Counted from the stretch's first letter, positions 1 through 13,199 are shown. The stretch: 64,000 nt of DNA from Lantana camara (GCA_037501455.1 CM074865.1:38236501-38300500); one strand, 5' to 3'. Translations and numbers: made by a program. The notes: generated by a model from the letters alone, not told the origin.

Positions 1-3000
1 AGCATAAGGAGCCATCTCCTCTCCAAACTTGTCCACTATTGTCTCGAGAGTAAATACAAGATCTTCATTCTCAACCTCATTCATAAGTTTAAAAAATTCT
101 GGGGAAAGGATTTCAGAAGAAAAAGGAAGATAAGTTAGAAGCTGTTTCTCAACGAAGAGCAAGGAAAGAACTTTCATGAATGATATACCATCGAGTAGTT
201 GAGGAAGAATTGGCCGGATTTCACCCAAATCTGTATGTAAAATATTATTCGAGCCAGGGATCAGTCAGGATATTGAAGTTCAACAACAGATACAAAACTG
301 AACCAACTAAACAGAATGATAACATACCACTGCACGCTTCTACAAAAGAGCGGAAAGCGAAAACGGAATCAACACGAACAGGAAGTTCTGGGTCACGCAT
401 CCCAGCAACAACACTGTGCAATGCTCTTCGGAAGTTATTTGGGTCAGAGAAATTAATATGTGCATATTGCCCAGCAACCCATGCTGCCTAGAATCAAGTA
501 TATGTAAAGAACAAATCAAGAGCATTAGCTCACAGCTAACTGAAGCCGATAGCTTAAACATAATATATCAGCATAACAAGATGTTGATAAATAAAAGTTA
601 CTTATATTTTAACGAAAAACTCTGAACATGAGAAAAAGTTGGAATGTAATATACACAACTAAAGAGAGGTACTGCATCTATTCTTTGAGGACGATCTCAC
701 AAATAAAAGGGATGCTAAGAGCCTCAAAGTATTCATCAGTTCACTACTGGATTGGAATCTAAGAGAAGGCAACAACAATACAAAGCAAGACACCTCACCT
801 TAGCTCTAAGATGCCCCACAGGACTGCTGAATTCAGGGAACACATGCTGTACAAGCATGCGTTCAAGCTCAGATTTGTAAGGCTCAGTCTGCTTAAGTTT
901 ATCACACAATGTTCCGATGGCAAGAAGGGCACCATCTTTCTGTCTGTAGGGCTTATATTCAGCTGCTGCCTCATCATATCTAGTATAAGAACAAGTGAGT
1001 AGTTTAACATTATTCAGATATCAAATTATTCAATTGTCGTAGACAATTCAAAAATAATGTGATGCATACCTCTTGAAAACCTCCACAATAAATAATAAAA
1101 ACTTTTGAAGGTTCTCCTTCCCACGTTTTCTAACTAACTCACTCACAAAATCCATTGCCGCAGTTCTAGGACTGTACAAATCCTCAATTATGTCTGCAGA
1201 GGCACAACAAGAAACTCAGATACATAACTCAATTAATTCAGGAGTTCAAAAACATAACTAGAAGAGATTCATAACACACCATATCCCTTCCTCACATATT
1301 CGTGTGGGTCTTCATCCCAGAGTCTTTGATCATTGTCACTGAAGCACATCAGTGGAAAGATGATCTCAAACAGAACAACATCAAGTCTTGGCTGTAGCTG
1401 ACTATACATATTACTTTTTGAGATACTGCAACGAACAAGAGCAGATTCAAGAAATGAGGATGGGATATCATTAGAAATTTCAGATCGACATACTTCTAAC
1501 AAGAAGGATACTAAAAGGTTTCTAGATAATATGGTATATTACTTTCAGAATATGCAGTGAGGGAAAGATTTATAAAACTATTAGAAAAGTCATCAGGTTG
1601 GACACACAACATAAAATTCAAAAAGTTGATAAAGAAGGAATAACTGTACTACCTCATCAATCTTACTAGAATCCATGTAACAAATGAGGTAATCTTAAAC
1701 CAAGCACCAAAATTTTAAGTAGAATTTGAAAGGATTATGCAAAGAAAGTTTCTCTGTGTTACTATCAATATGATACAGCAGCAATTGTGAAACAAAACAG
1801 TGTGGCTATACTAACTATAAAGCAAACAAGTCAACATTTAATAAGCTTTCCAATCACAAGGCAAATGTGAAATTAATAGAAACGAATTTTACCACCAATC
1901 CTTAAATCAGCTTTTCACCATATGGGACCAGCCATCCATAATTCCAAATAAATTTTAACAAACATCAATAAACAGTAGCAATACTGTGTACTAGTAGCAG
2001 TATACAGTCATAGTTAAAACACAGTTGCAATTGAGCCGACTCTGAAGGCTTTCAAAGACCTTCTTGAAAAGAAATCGTTCCCAAGGAGCTTCTGTAACAT
2101 AAAGGTATAACAATTTGTATCTGTTGCTATATACATCTCTTGTAAAACCTGAAACAGATTAGCTCACTGGATGGTTATGAGCTACGTAACTTTTAACTTC
2201 ACTATAACTCTTATCCCAATCTGATTGGTACTCCTACATTCTCAAAGCATACAGATCATCACCGATCCATTAATCTGCATCTGTTGCTATACATCTCTCT
2301 TCAATCTAACTCCTACGAAAATTTGACTTCTCTTCAAACTCATATATTCTCCAAGTGTACAGCTCATCACTCCATTAATTATACAAACACATACTCTCAT
2401 GAAAATTCAGTTTCCTCACACCCACAAATTCTCTTAAGCACAGAGCTCATCAATCCATTAATCATACTAACTGGCACAGTGTGAAATAGTAGGTTACACA
2501 CTTGCAATATAGCTTATTTAGGTTGATAGAAGAAGATGGTGCACAGTTTTCCATCCCGGAAAACAGAGAAGAATCATTTCTCATAGAAAGGGTGGTGCAG
2601 AGCTTCAGACCAAGAAAATGATAAAAACATGAGAATAATGTCAATTTATACAAGACTTCGCGAGACAAACCTATTGCTGAGGTACTGCAAAATAAGATTG
2701 ATGACTCTATCCGGCAAATAGCCACCAACACGGATTACATTCAACAAATTTAGATGGCACTCCAAAATCTTCCCTGCATAATTCTTCTGAAACATTTGGG
2801 CAAAAGCTTTGTTATCTGGGTTTTGTAGCTTTACATCCCCAAACCTGGTACAAAGCAAGAGAAAAGGAGTCAACTTAAAAATCAAGAACCAATTTAGCCA
2901 GATAACTCACAGTACAATTCACAAGTTACGAAATAGGCAGATAACAAAAGGAACTACCGAGTGTAAAGGCGGTTCAAAATGTGGACCGTCCACTTCTTCA

Positions 3001-6000
3001 CTTTCCACCATCCCCATGATTTTCTCAGCTCGGGATCAGCAGGTTGTCCTTCTACAGGGACGGGCCTCTCCAACATATTCAAGAAAAGAATCATCCAGGC
3101 ATTGAAAACATTTGGATCAAACAACTGCTTTGGAACCTCCAACTGAAAAGAGATCACAGAACTAGTTTGAAATCATACATAATACATAGGCAGTAATTAG
3201 ACATGTGACGTGACTTGCAATGAGGATTTGTTAGAATTTTCACAAATCATATAACATGAGAGATATCCAACGAAAACTTCAGTGTTATAAAGTTAGTGGT
3301 ACTGTACAGTTTTATTATATAATGTATAATGCAAAATTGTGCATATCATTTCATGAGTGAAACTGATGGTGAGTGGATGGATGCAAGCCTTGAAATACTT
3401 TGTCATGCAAGAGAGTTTTTATCTTAATATGCCTGTGAAAATTGACATTGGCAGCTGATACCATAATCAAGCAACTTGACCAAATTTGCATGCCTTGAAA
3501 CTTGAAACAATCAGAAAATAAACTCACATAGATAGATGACCAGAATATTTTGCAAATCAGCTTAATCAAATCTGCTACTTCAATCGAAGGGTTAGCAATC
3601 TGAACAAGCCGATTGAAGATATTAAGTAGATGAGGAAAAGTTTCTTCAACAATGTGATGAACCGGTATTCTCTCCTCATCTGATTTGAACCTGAAATTTT
3701 TAAACAATCAGATATGAGATCAATGTAAATATTGTCAAATGCATCATTTAATGCGACCAAACCAATAGGAAGAAATTTAATTTCATACAACACAGGTATG
3801 TGTCTATGTTGCTATTGTTCCCACAATAAGAAAGACTTCCTATACAGTTTGCAAACCCAGTTAGGAACATTCACCACAAGAATCAACATACCGATGGTGT
3901 CAAAACAAGTGCTAAATGAAAACAAAGACGTAATATTCAAATGGCTATCTCTAACACCAGCTAGAATACTTTGGTATTATGTGTGCACCTGTATGCGTGT
4001 CAGGTATTAAGTATTGTGTAGACAAGCATGCACTGCAACGTTCATGGTTATCTTGGAAACTGATTATTGCTTGAATATGGCAGAGAATAGTTTTCCAGTT
4101 ATTTTACTTCTTAATTCCATCGAGTTAGTTATGTTGACCATTTTGAATTGCAACTAATGGACTAAATATTCCATGAAACATATGGTTAGTGTACATGGAA
4201 ACAGCTTGAAAGAACAGCACAAATATTCCCCCTGACCAAAGTTATCCACTATGCTTGGATCATGTCATCATGCTGGTACATGATTCTTAATGGACACAAT
4301 TCAGATTAACTCTCAAAAAATTAATGTGAATGAATGCAGCACGAAGTTCGATGAAAATTTTGACTTTAGATAGAAATAGCTTTTTCTGACACGAAGCATG
4401 AGAAACTAGACAGTCTTGAGTGTGCGAATTGGAACCAATTCCTTAATGGGGCTTCTCATTCATTGAACAGTGTGGGGTACGAGACAGTCACTTTAACCAA
4501 ATGCTACTCCACATTGGAGTACTTCATTTTTTGTTTGATAATGATAATTGATACCCATTTCAGGAAACTGCTGTAGTAGGAATACCATATTTGATGACAA
4601 TTAAATTGGAAAATCACTTTATTATCCACAGAAGAATTCCAAAATAGTTGCAAAATCAAATTACAAGTAGTCCACAAGAGCAATCATAGATGGAACTCCA
4701 GCAACCTTTGAAAAAATAGAAACTCTCTTCTCACTTCATCCATTTCTTTTTGGGAAAATAGTGAGGGAAAACATTCATCTTGCTTTCCTTCTTGCCGTAA
4801 CAGAAGATGTCAAATTAAATAATTTTTATGGTTGAGATAAAAAAAAATGGATTATTTAACTTATTAAGAAATTTCAACACAGCTTCATCTCAATTCTTTT
4901 TAAGACTACAAATATAGATTAAAGAATAAACCAATATGGCAAACAAAGATTATCTGCGGAACCACACCACCTTCTCACTTATCGTTGGGCAAGAAGACGG
5001 AACTAAATTTGGATGAAAGCTTGTGAATTGAGGGTTCATTTTGATTTCAGATTGGTAGTTACTCTACTACAATATCTTTTGTGAAATGAAGAGAATCTCA
5101 ACCTCAGAATAAGGAACAGGTAGTGATATTGAAAGAAAAAAATGCCAAAGCCCATCCCACACATCAATCCAGGACCGGCATTAAATAGCTCATTAGCTGC
5201 CATTAAAATGAATCAAACCCTAATAAACAACAGAAAGCTGACCACATATGACTAGTAAATAGCTCCTAGTTCTATGACCAAGTTGACTACAAATGACTAA
5301 TTCCGGACAAGTTTACCTTAAAGAAGGGACTTGCATTGTAACACTTAAGGCTATGAGGTAACACCTAAACAAAAGAATATTGCAACACCACCTGCACAAT
5401 AGGCGTCCTAGTCGCCAAAGAATTCATTAATATAAATGCTTTTGAAGGCACACAATTCCTGAAAAAAGTACAATCCCTCATCTGCAAACCTCCTGGTTTT
5501 TCCAGCCAATGAAAGGCTTCTATCGCCCATGTTATGAAGAGAACGATTAAACCAAAATTTCAAATGCTTTCTTCATGTTACTCTAGACTGCTTCTCAAAT
5601 TTCAGGGCTGAGTTCAAGTTTAGAAGTATGAGTTTCCAGATTCTCCCCCCACAAAAAATGAACTTTTTAAGCATCCAGAATTGTGGTCACGCTGCCCAGA
5701 TTTTGAGTAAAATCATGATTACATATTTGGGTGCATACCTGAGATTGAAAATCCTCCTTGATGCTGACAGAAGATAATACTTCTCAACAACTTAAGTGTA
5801 CAACGAAGGCCACTCATATTACTAAGTATTGCAACAAAGCAGATAGAACCTAAGAGAGCAAAGGTTCAAAGGCAACATGGGCAAGAAGATAAACAAAGAG
5901 AGGTAACATACATTACACTAAACCCAGCAGCACCTAACTCCAACAAAGATTAGCACAAGGAGTCGCTAGTGGCACCTCTATGGGGATGCTCAGAATATAA

Positions 6001-7745
6001 TATGGGGGAAACAGGAAGTTTGTTATTCTTAAAAGTAATGATACAGGAAGTATCAACATCAATAATTGATTTTGAAAGCAATTAATAGGTAAGAGATTGA
6101 AAAGCATTTCACATGAACTCACTCATATTTTCTAGAAAGAATCCTCAGCACAAATAAGGCTCCATAAACTTGTTGGTTCTGCAAATTAAGCTTCACCCAA
6201 TGCAAAAGAGTTGGCCATTGTTCCGGGTAATCCGCATGTACAATTGTTTTCAAGCATTCACCCAGCTGTGCTCTATTTAAAACAGAAGATGAGCTCAAAA
6301 GTTAGTCAACCCAGCAGTTTTACTGGCCCAGTTATGCAAGTGCAATACTGCTTAAACACAGACGCAACACTACATTGTGAGGTCAAAAAGTGTATCTAGT
6401 ACATAATTCAGCAAAGCCTCAAGCAACAAGCTAAAGATACTGATGCACATTTGTAAATATATCTCATAACCCTTCGCGGTGTGAAGATCATTGTCTGCAA
6501 TACCTCAAAAGTGGGGGAACTTGCACAACAAAATTCAGAATGTACTGTCTAACCATTTCCTTGTCTTCCGGCAAGATCTTTGATTGTTCACCTATTACCA
6601 CATGAAACGTTAACTGACAACTGCATAATGAGGTTTCAACCAGTACATAATTTTGAAATCAAGACACAAAATTACAAGTTACATTACGTAGCTAGCACAA
6701 GCAATTTTTATGTCCATATTGTAGAGTCCCCTTCAGAAACAGTAGGACCAGGCCAGCTACCTAATATCAATACATGAAAACTACAACTAATGACAGCAAT
6801 CACTACAACGAAGAGTTAGAATACCACATAAATATCCCAGCTAGCCCAAACAAGTATTATGTCCATATTGTACAGTTCCTCTTCAAGAACAGTAGGACCC
6901 AATCCAGCTCCCCTAAAATCACTAAATGCAAAACTAAGTGAAGGTCTCTAGAGCAAAGAGTTATTAAATAATAGGGAGTGAGCAAGGGATCGGGTGGCCA
7001 GAAATTTTTTTTATATTTTTCCCGGCAAGCATTCTAATAAGAATTTCAATTACTAGCATTACAGGTAATCTTTGTGGGAGCGGGTATCAGCTTCTTACTG
7101 GAGCCTCTAACAAGCCAATCTGAACATCAACAACTACACGAAGATTCACAAATATAACTCAAAGTTTCAAGGCCAAATATTGATAAACTTGTTCGTCCAC
7201 TGGTTAACAATTTGTCGTGTATTCCAATGACAATTTTTAACATACCCAAATCTGGAAATAAAAATGATCACCCTAACAAAAAGTGGTGCAGGGAAATCCA
7301 GGAATACTTATTGATGCATGCGTAAACTTACCAGGGTCATGAGGCTCCCAGTTTTTGGCAATAAAATTTTTGAAAGAAATGCTGGCCACCTGTCTGACTG
7401 CCATATCACATTTCTCTGCTACTATGATCTGCAACAGCCTAACTAAATGCTGGGGGGCATACTGAAACTGCAACAAACAACACGGGAAATTTCAATTTAC
7501 TTAAAATTCCAACATCATTGCAAAATTAGCACATGCAAGCTCCGTGAAGCTCAATTCACCAACGAGTTATCGTATTCCTTGCCATCTTCTTGAATAAAAA
7601 TTACAAAGAGAAAAAGAATACCAGCCCTCCACTGAAGTGATCCTAGCAATAATACCTGATTGAGACTCTCCTCAGCAGCTTTCCGTTCACTGGGATTGGG
7701 GCTGAGTGCACCCTGTAAGATCACCACCAAGCTCTGAAGATCCAT
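1..7745 (-). CDS. SAD2: Importin-beta-like nuclear transport receptor (SAD2/importin-7/8 type), 5' 13 exons, partial
   Basis: The product should carry cargo through nuclear pores with Ran-GTP; plant SAD2 is the importin-7/8-type receptor. The start is ATG at 7745, opening [20 protein letters not shown], which is typical of this family. Exons on the minus strand with GT-AG borders and consistent phase: 7745-7656, 7467-7332, 6591-6504, 6272-6123, 3690-3528, 3142-2958, 2844-2671, 1425-1280, 1193-1070, 979-799, 487-328, 230-189, and 98 to beyond 1. They encode about 579 residues, roughly 55% of the usual ~1,040. The importin-beta N-terminal domain lies in exons 1-3 ([12 protein letters not shown], then [18 protein letters not shown]). 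HEAT-repeat-like segments follow, for example [15 protein letters not shown] and [11 protein letters not shown]. No stop or frameshift is seen. Two introns are long (6122-3691 and 2670-1426); I recognise no element in them. The family call is firm; orthology to SAD2 itself is inferred from memory of the family. Confidence 0.9.
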
Positions 7746-7980
7746 CCAGCCTCAACCTTCAATTCTCTATCTCCAATAACCAAAGATCAAAAAACCGAAT
7801 CCGAAATGATATCTAAACCCCAGAAAAGATGGTTCCAAACAGAAAGATTCTTGTTGGTTTATCTTTCTAGGGTTTAGAGAGAGAGAGCGGGAGAGGAGAT
7901 TGGGGAGAGAGACAGCGAGGAATGTGTGTGTGCGTGTGTTTTGCAAAGTATTTAAATGATTAGGGTTTAGTGAGGTTTGT
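7746..7980 (-). promoter_or_regulatory. Probable 5' UTR and promoter of the importin gene, with telo-box motifs
   Basis: Directly upstream of the ATG. Read on the minus strand it contains AAACCCTA twice (plus-strand TAGGGTTTA near 7868 and 7963) beside a CT-rich run (plus-strand GAGAGAGAG near 7878). Telo-boxes and CT-rich leaders are common in broadly expressed plant genes. No certain TATA box; TTTAAATA near 7950 is the best candidate. The transcription start is unknown. Confidence 0.5.
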
Positions 7981-7986
7981 TTAACT

Positions 7987-8046
7987 AACAGTATATTGTT
8001 TTTTTTTTTTTTTTTTTTTGTGACGACCAACAGTATATTGTTTTTT
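7987..8046. other. Poly(T) run between 18-bp direct repeats: possible tiny retroposon with target duplication
   Basis: AACAGTATATTGTTTTTT starts at 7987 and again at 8029. Between the copies are about fifteen further T and then GTGACGACC. On the minus strand this reads as a short stub followed by poly(A), flanked by a direct repeat, the mark of LINE-machinery retroposition. A slippage duplication is the alternative. Confidence 0.35.
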
Positions 8047-9590
8047 AATAGTATAGTAGCGTATGGGTCATATATGTATTCTTATACTATAGGTCCGACT
8101 GTGGGCGTTGGGTCAAGCGCTATCTTAAGGAATATTCCCATCATACATCGTGCAGTTTTTCTATTTCTTTTTCTTTTTGCTGTTTTTCTTTTGGGGTTGT
8201 CTATTATTAGGTTGGATTCGTACTGAATTTACTTAGGTCGTCCGTACTTATCTGTACTAATTTTATTTAATTTAAAAATACATATTTTTAAATCAACCAT
8301 CACATTGAGGTTCCTATTTTTTCTCTAACCAACTATGCTAATTTAATATATTTATTTTAAATTGAAACATTATTTGCTATAATTCTTCTACTTTATCTCT
8401 AATAATTTATTAAAAAAATATAATCTATAATCGATAATTATTTTTATAAAAAATTTTAAACTCTTATTTTTCTCCAATCATTTTCTTTAATTTGAAAGTT
8501 CTACGCGTTTTAATATTAAAAATTTTGCACCAAAAAAATATTAAAAATTAATTAAAAATAGTTGTTTGTGAATATATCATCTTATAATTGATTTTCTCTA
8601 GTCTGATATAGAAATACCAAAATTTTATTAGATTCTCATAAATTATGTTTCTACTAAATAATTACTAAATTTCTAATGAAATTTAATTTTTATAGATTTA
8701 AAATACAATTATGTGTATTTAGCAATGAAACAAACATAGAAAATTATTAGTTTCACGTAGAGTCAAATAATATCGACTTAATTGAATTTATAAAATTGAT
8801 CTTGATTTATATTAGTACAATCAATTTATTCTCCAAACAAGTGTAAAATGTTAACTTCATTTTACCACATGCATTGAATAAGTTTTATGTTTATACTATA
8901 TGTGATTTTTTTTTTTTTAAATTAGAAAAAAGTATAAGTTAATTATTATACATATAATCTTTTTATTGTTGAAAAATATAGGATTATGTCAATTTAAAAA
9001 GGAAGTCATATTAGTTTTGTACTTCAATGTTATTAGTTATTTTAGAGATATAATGTTTCTAACTTAATATTATTTAATGAATAAATGATTTAATGTTTAA
9101 TGGTGAGGAATAACATAAATGACGTTATATAATATTCGAAAAACTACGAAATATATATTTATTTTAAATTTGGTAATGTGAATCTCTTTTAAGATAATTA
9201 ACATACATACATACGTGTGTGTGTATATATATATATATACATGAAATCATGTATGTATAATATAATAGAGCAAAATTGACTTTTACAAGATCATTTTTAA
9301 CTGAATAAGAAATTATCAATTTGATACTAATTCTATTTATTGTGAAAACTAAGTGATATTACTATATATATTAAAATAAATAATTATAAGCTATTATCAT
9401 TTTTAAAAGGATATGAAATACTCAATTGCATGTTAATTTCAATCAATAATTTATTGAATATTAATTTATTCAATATATATATGTATATGTATGTGTGTAT
9501 CTATGTATGTATAAGTTAAATATGATTTTTAGCTCGAATGATGGAAGGTTTTTAAATTATTACATATGTTTATTTCATTCTAACTAGTTT
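8047..9590. other. AT-rich intergenic spacer
   Basis: Strongly AT-rich, with short TA and TG/TA microsatellite tracts (about 9221-9240 and 9474-9510) and no coding-like frame, RNA gene or terminal repeats that I can see. The composition changes sharply after the solo LTR, where GC-richer element A sequence begins, so this is probably the host DNA into which element A inserted. Confidence 0.6.
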
Positions 9591-10517
9591 TGATGAGACA
9601 TGATGTAACGCCCCGATTTCATTAAACGATTTCTTATGTTTACTATAATTTTATAAATTGCATTTTACCAAACTTTCATAAAATTTCATGAATTTATATT
9701 AAGGTTAGAATTTATTTCGTAACTTGAAAATATTTATTTCGTGAAATAATTACCAAGAGTATTTCGAATTACCAAATTGTCCCTAAATATTCATTTCTAA
9801 AACTTTGGGGACTTAATTGTATAAACTTTCAAGGACCTAATTGAGCATATTTTAAAACCTTACATCCTTAATTGCATAACTTCATAAGTTGAAGGATTCA
9901 TTGGCAATTAGCAATCTTCACATAAATCAAGGATGATGAATCACGATATATCATCTCCATGCTTCCAAGGTTGCTTCATTGTTGATCTTTGCATCACATT
10001 TGCTTTCCCTCATCACCGAGACCTCATTCTCTAAAAAGGAAGGAGTTATTTCATCATTTACATCCAAGAATTCAAGGGAATTCCAAGCTTGAAGCATCAT
10101 CATCTTCATCCTCATCCTCATCTTCCATTCTTTTCCCATTTCAAGGTTGGCTTTAGATGAATTGATGATTCTTGTGTAAAAATGATTTAGCTAGGGTTAG
10201 GAACTTATGAATTTATGGATCATGAGTGTTCAAAGCATGATTATATGATCATCTCAAGAATTATGGCATGGTTTGGGGTATGAAATTCTTGGATATTTAG
10301 TTGAATGATCAAGCATGAGCATGGTTAGGAAATCTTGAGTTCTTGCTAATATTCCATGATTTATATGTTTAAGTGTTATATATTTATTCTTTGAACATAT
10401 ATGTATCATGTCTCCAGAAATTAATAGCTTTGTTGATCAAAAATGGAATTTTGGTGGCTTTGATGTTCATACCCGAGAGCCTCCCCTGTTTTGCTCTGTT
10501 TCTGTAAATTGCAGAAA

Positions 10518-10746
10518 CTGGGAACGACCGTTCCCAGCCTTAAGGCTTTGTGGGAACGGGCGTTCCCACCTTTTCAAATAAATGGGCGGCCGAGACTGGG
10601 AACGGCCGTTCCCATTTTGGCCTGCGTGCCGGAAGGGCCGTTCCCAGCTTCAGCGGGTTTTAAATGGAAAAACGTTGGTGCGCTTTTGGGGAGGAACGGG
10701 AACGACCGTTCCCATTTACAAAGGGAACCCGGAACGGCCGTTCCCA
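10518..10746. repeat. Cluster of six GGGAAC-NNNN-GTTCCC palindromes in the solo LTR
   Basis: Copies at about 10518-10537, 10550-10569, 10597-10614, 10631-10645 (decayed), 10698-10713 and 10730-10746. Arms GGGAAC and GTTCCC surround the centres GACC, GGGC or GGCC, and several extend outward with matching flanks (CTGGGAAC with GTTCCCAG; GTGGGAAC with GTTCCCAC). The spacers are unrelated to one another. Confidence 0.9.
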
Positions 10747-11196
10747 CCTGACATGCAGAACAAAACATTCTGCATAAAATTACGATTTTAGCCCCTCGAT
10801 CCAACGACTTCTTTGACCCCGAATTGCTATTATATGATCCAATATGTAGTGAAACAACATGTTATCATGCCACATTGCATTTTTCTTATCATCTCATTAC
10901 ATTTTCGCCGTTCGTCATATTTAGGCTATTTAAAGTCATGTCTCACATGTATGAGTCCATTTACACAGATCGGTTTTCCCGTGACAAGAAGCAGGGCCGT
11001 AGGCCGTGACCTACTCGCATTGTATCAGTAAAGGTGAGGTTTAATTGTTAATTGCAGGAAACTCGTACAATCTCGCATGAAACTCAGGTCAAGTGGTATA
11101 CCGTGTTGCAAATCATGTACCATGTTACCGTGATTGAATCATGATCATGTTACCGTGTTATCGTGAATGGTGAAGGCTCGCAACCTTCCCGTTATC

Positions 11197-11333
11197 GGAG
11201 TGATGTAGTTCATGGAGTGATGTAGTTATTGGAGTGATGTAGTTCATGGAGTGATGTAGCTATTGGAGTGATGGAGTTTATTGGAGTGATGTAGCTCCTG
11301 GAGTGATGGAGTTGGTGGAGTGACGGGGGTTCG
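11197..11333 (+). repeat. Eight-copy 17-bp tandem repeat in the solo LTR
   Basis: The unit is GGAGTGATGTAGTTCAT. Copies 1 to 4 are nearly identical, copy 5 is 18 bp, and copy 8 is the most diverged (GGAGTGACGGGGGTTCG). An ordinary minisatellite inside the LTR with no open coding meaning seen. Confidence 0.9.
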
Positions 11334-11864
11334 TGATATTGACACGGGTGCCGTGTATTTGAATGGCATGCTTGCATATTTGTTTATAAACTATTGATAT
11401 TGATAGTTATAACTTGCAGGTTATTGTTCTAATGTAATTAAGCCTCACTCAGTCTTCCAGGGACTGACACCCCACCTTTCAGGTACTTGAGAGCGGTCGT
11501 GGGCTAGGCGGGAGTCAAGTCAGGTTGCACATTCCACAGAGTCTAGCATTTCATTTTATGTACAGAACTTTTGGTATTATGTTATGACCATTACTATCAC
11601 ATGTTGAATATTTTGATATGAACAATATGGAAGAGATGATAATGTATTGATAGATATATATATATTACCTATACTGATGAATTATTCGGTGCTTCCGCTT
11701 CATTTTATTGCATGTATGGTTTAGTTCCCACCTAGCTTGTTGGTATTGCATTGTCACCCGTTCGCTATAGTTTTGATTTATGTATGGACTTTCCATTCCA
11801 TACGTGGATCGAGGCTATAGTGCGGAGGTGTGGCACCTCCACGTGTAAGGGGTGCTACACATGA

Positions 11865-12701
11865 AACCTCGCTCAGATCAAAGTCGTCCACGTGTCGCCA
11901 TCTATTGACCTTAAACATATACGCTCGCACTAACGGGCTCGCGGGCCTACCCAGCCCATCTACTTGATGACTAAGTCCAGGTCTACGTGCCTTGGCCCAC
12001 TATTCAAGCGGGGGATTCAGGCTAGAGAACCCAGCGCTCGTGATACGGTCCTCTCATGGGCTTTCCTCCCAGGGAAGCGTCCCACGAGCGCACGTTCTAC
12101 CTTGCGCTCGGTTATCCAACGCTCGTTGGGCACTAGCCACATGGGACCCCCCCGTACCTCCCTTCGAGCGTCATCCACGCTCGATTATGATCAACCCCTA
12201 TTAAGGTGTCCGTACACTTGCAGGACAGGGTTTGAGCTTCCCAACGCTCAACGCTCGCCAACAACCTCTGACATTATGGCAGTGCGCACCTCGTACCTGG
12301 CACGCCGCTTGCTTTTCAGAAACGTCACTCTCACACCCTCACGGGCTGACACGTGTTAGGGCAACACAGGTTTGGGACCACACGGTCAATTTACCTCCAT
12401 ACCCTCACCCCTAACATATAAATAGGGGAGAATGCATGCTTCCTCCCCCAAGTCATCTTCTACATACTCACTGCATTGTACTGGGCATCTTTCCTAATCC
12501 GTTCAAGCTCTACATCATCCTCACCTCAGTTGCACCATTGTCGCACACTGCATTCTTAGTGTTATCCTAGCTGGAAGAACCCACGCTCGAAAAGGAAACC
12601 CAGATCTTGAGGCCTTCACGCCTGCGATGGTCCTTCCCTTTTTACACAAATATTGAAAGTGTTGTTGCATTTTGAGAAACTCACATTTTCCTGCACCATC
12701 A
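11865..12701 (+). repeat. 5' LTR (remainder) of element A
   Basis: GC-richer than the spacer to the left and ending just before a gypsy-type primer site. It has a TATA box, TATAAATA, at about 12417-12424, followed by a start-site-like region. Motifs such as CGCTCG recur through 11930-12260. The first bases of the LTR appear to lie left of the solo LTR. The exact 3' end (a CA near 12700) is inferred because no 3' LTR is available for comparison. Confidence 0.6.
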
Positions 12702-12706
12702 TTTTC

Positions 12707-12724
12707 TGGCGCCGTCTGTGGGAA
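12707..12724 (+). other. Primer binding site of element A
   Basis: TGGCGCCGTCTGTGGGAA directly after the LTR. Sequences of the form TGGCGCCGT follow the 5' LTR in many plant Tat-like gypsy elements. I did not identify the matching tRNA. Confidence 0.7.
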
Positions 12725-12800
12725 ATCCATCACCACCCTCTTCATCATCATCAGTTTCTTCCCTAAAGCTAGTTGAAAAGTGACACCAGCAATACTCAAT

Positions 12801-13199
12801 ATGGTGACTGCAACAAGGTCAGGAGCAGTAGGAAGTAAGGGTGCTCTTCCCCCTGTCAGTGAAGAGAATGCAGGAAACAACGCCCCTGCCGGAGGTACGC
12901 CTCCGCCCACGGCCGGAGATGGGGCCGGGAATACGGAAACTATCGCTGCAACTCTCCCCCCCAGAAGAAATGAAGCAGGAGGGTCTGGCTCCAATCCTCC
13001 TCCCCCAGCCTTCACTCAAAGCGTTCCAGCCTCTCATCCCGGCATGTACTCCATGGCCATGCCCCGGCCGGGATACGCCTATATGCAGCCGGGGATGATG
13101 CCCGGAATGGTACCCATGGTCCAACCGTATCAAGTGGGGACCCTAAACCTCCCTACATCGTTGCCAAGGGAAATACAAGGGGTGGAGATGCCACAAATC
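12801..13199 (+). pseudogene. Element A gag, N-terminal piece, cut by copia 1
   Basis: Opens at ATG 12801 with a low-complexity, Pro/Gly/Ala/Met-rich N-terminus (MVTATRSGAVGSKG..., then several PGM and MPRPG stretches). The frame is open to 13199, where copia 1 starts with a stop soon after. The sequence resumes at 56711 in the same frame, after the second AAATC. No conserved domain lies in this piece; it is assigned to gag by position after the primer site and by continuity with the right-hand part. Confidence 0.75.

Larger units (their letters stand above)
9604..11859 (+). mobile_element. Solo LTR of a Ty3/gypsy retrotransposon, 2,256 bp, TSD CATGA
   Basis: Starts TGTAACGCCCC and ends GGGGTGCTACA, flanked by a perfect 5-bp duplication, CATGA at 9599-9603 and 11860-11864. 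There is no primer site, internal region or second LTR, so the element was probably lost by LTR-LTR recombination. The ends and the segment near the 3' end resemble the gypsy C LTR (TGTAACATCCC to GGGGGTGTTACA), suggesting a related chromovirus family. It contains a six-member palindrome cluster and a 17-bp tandem repeat, listed separately. Confidence 0.9.

Noticed and set aside
3690..6123. Possible separate gene or nested element in the 2.4-kb importin intron
   Set aside because: Only short, motif-free frames, and no terminal repeats or target duplications were seen.
10491..10804. Small open frames across the solo-LTR palindromes
   Set aside because: Palindromic GC-rich sequence gives mirrored frames on both strands; no codon-level conservation can be judged.
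11197..11333. CRISPR-like regular repeats
   Set aside because: Contiguous 17-bp minisatellite without spacers, inside a plant LTR.
11964..12414. Open frames of 60-131 residues in the element A LTR
   Set aside because: They overlap one another and the promoter region, and lack motifs.
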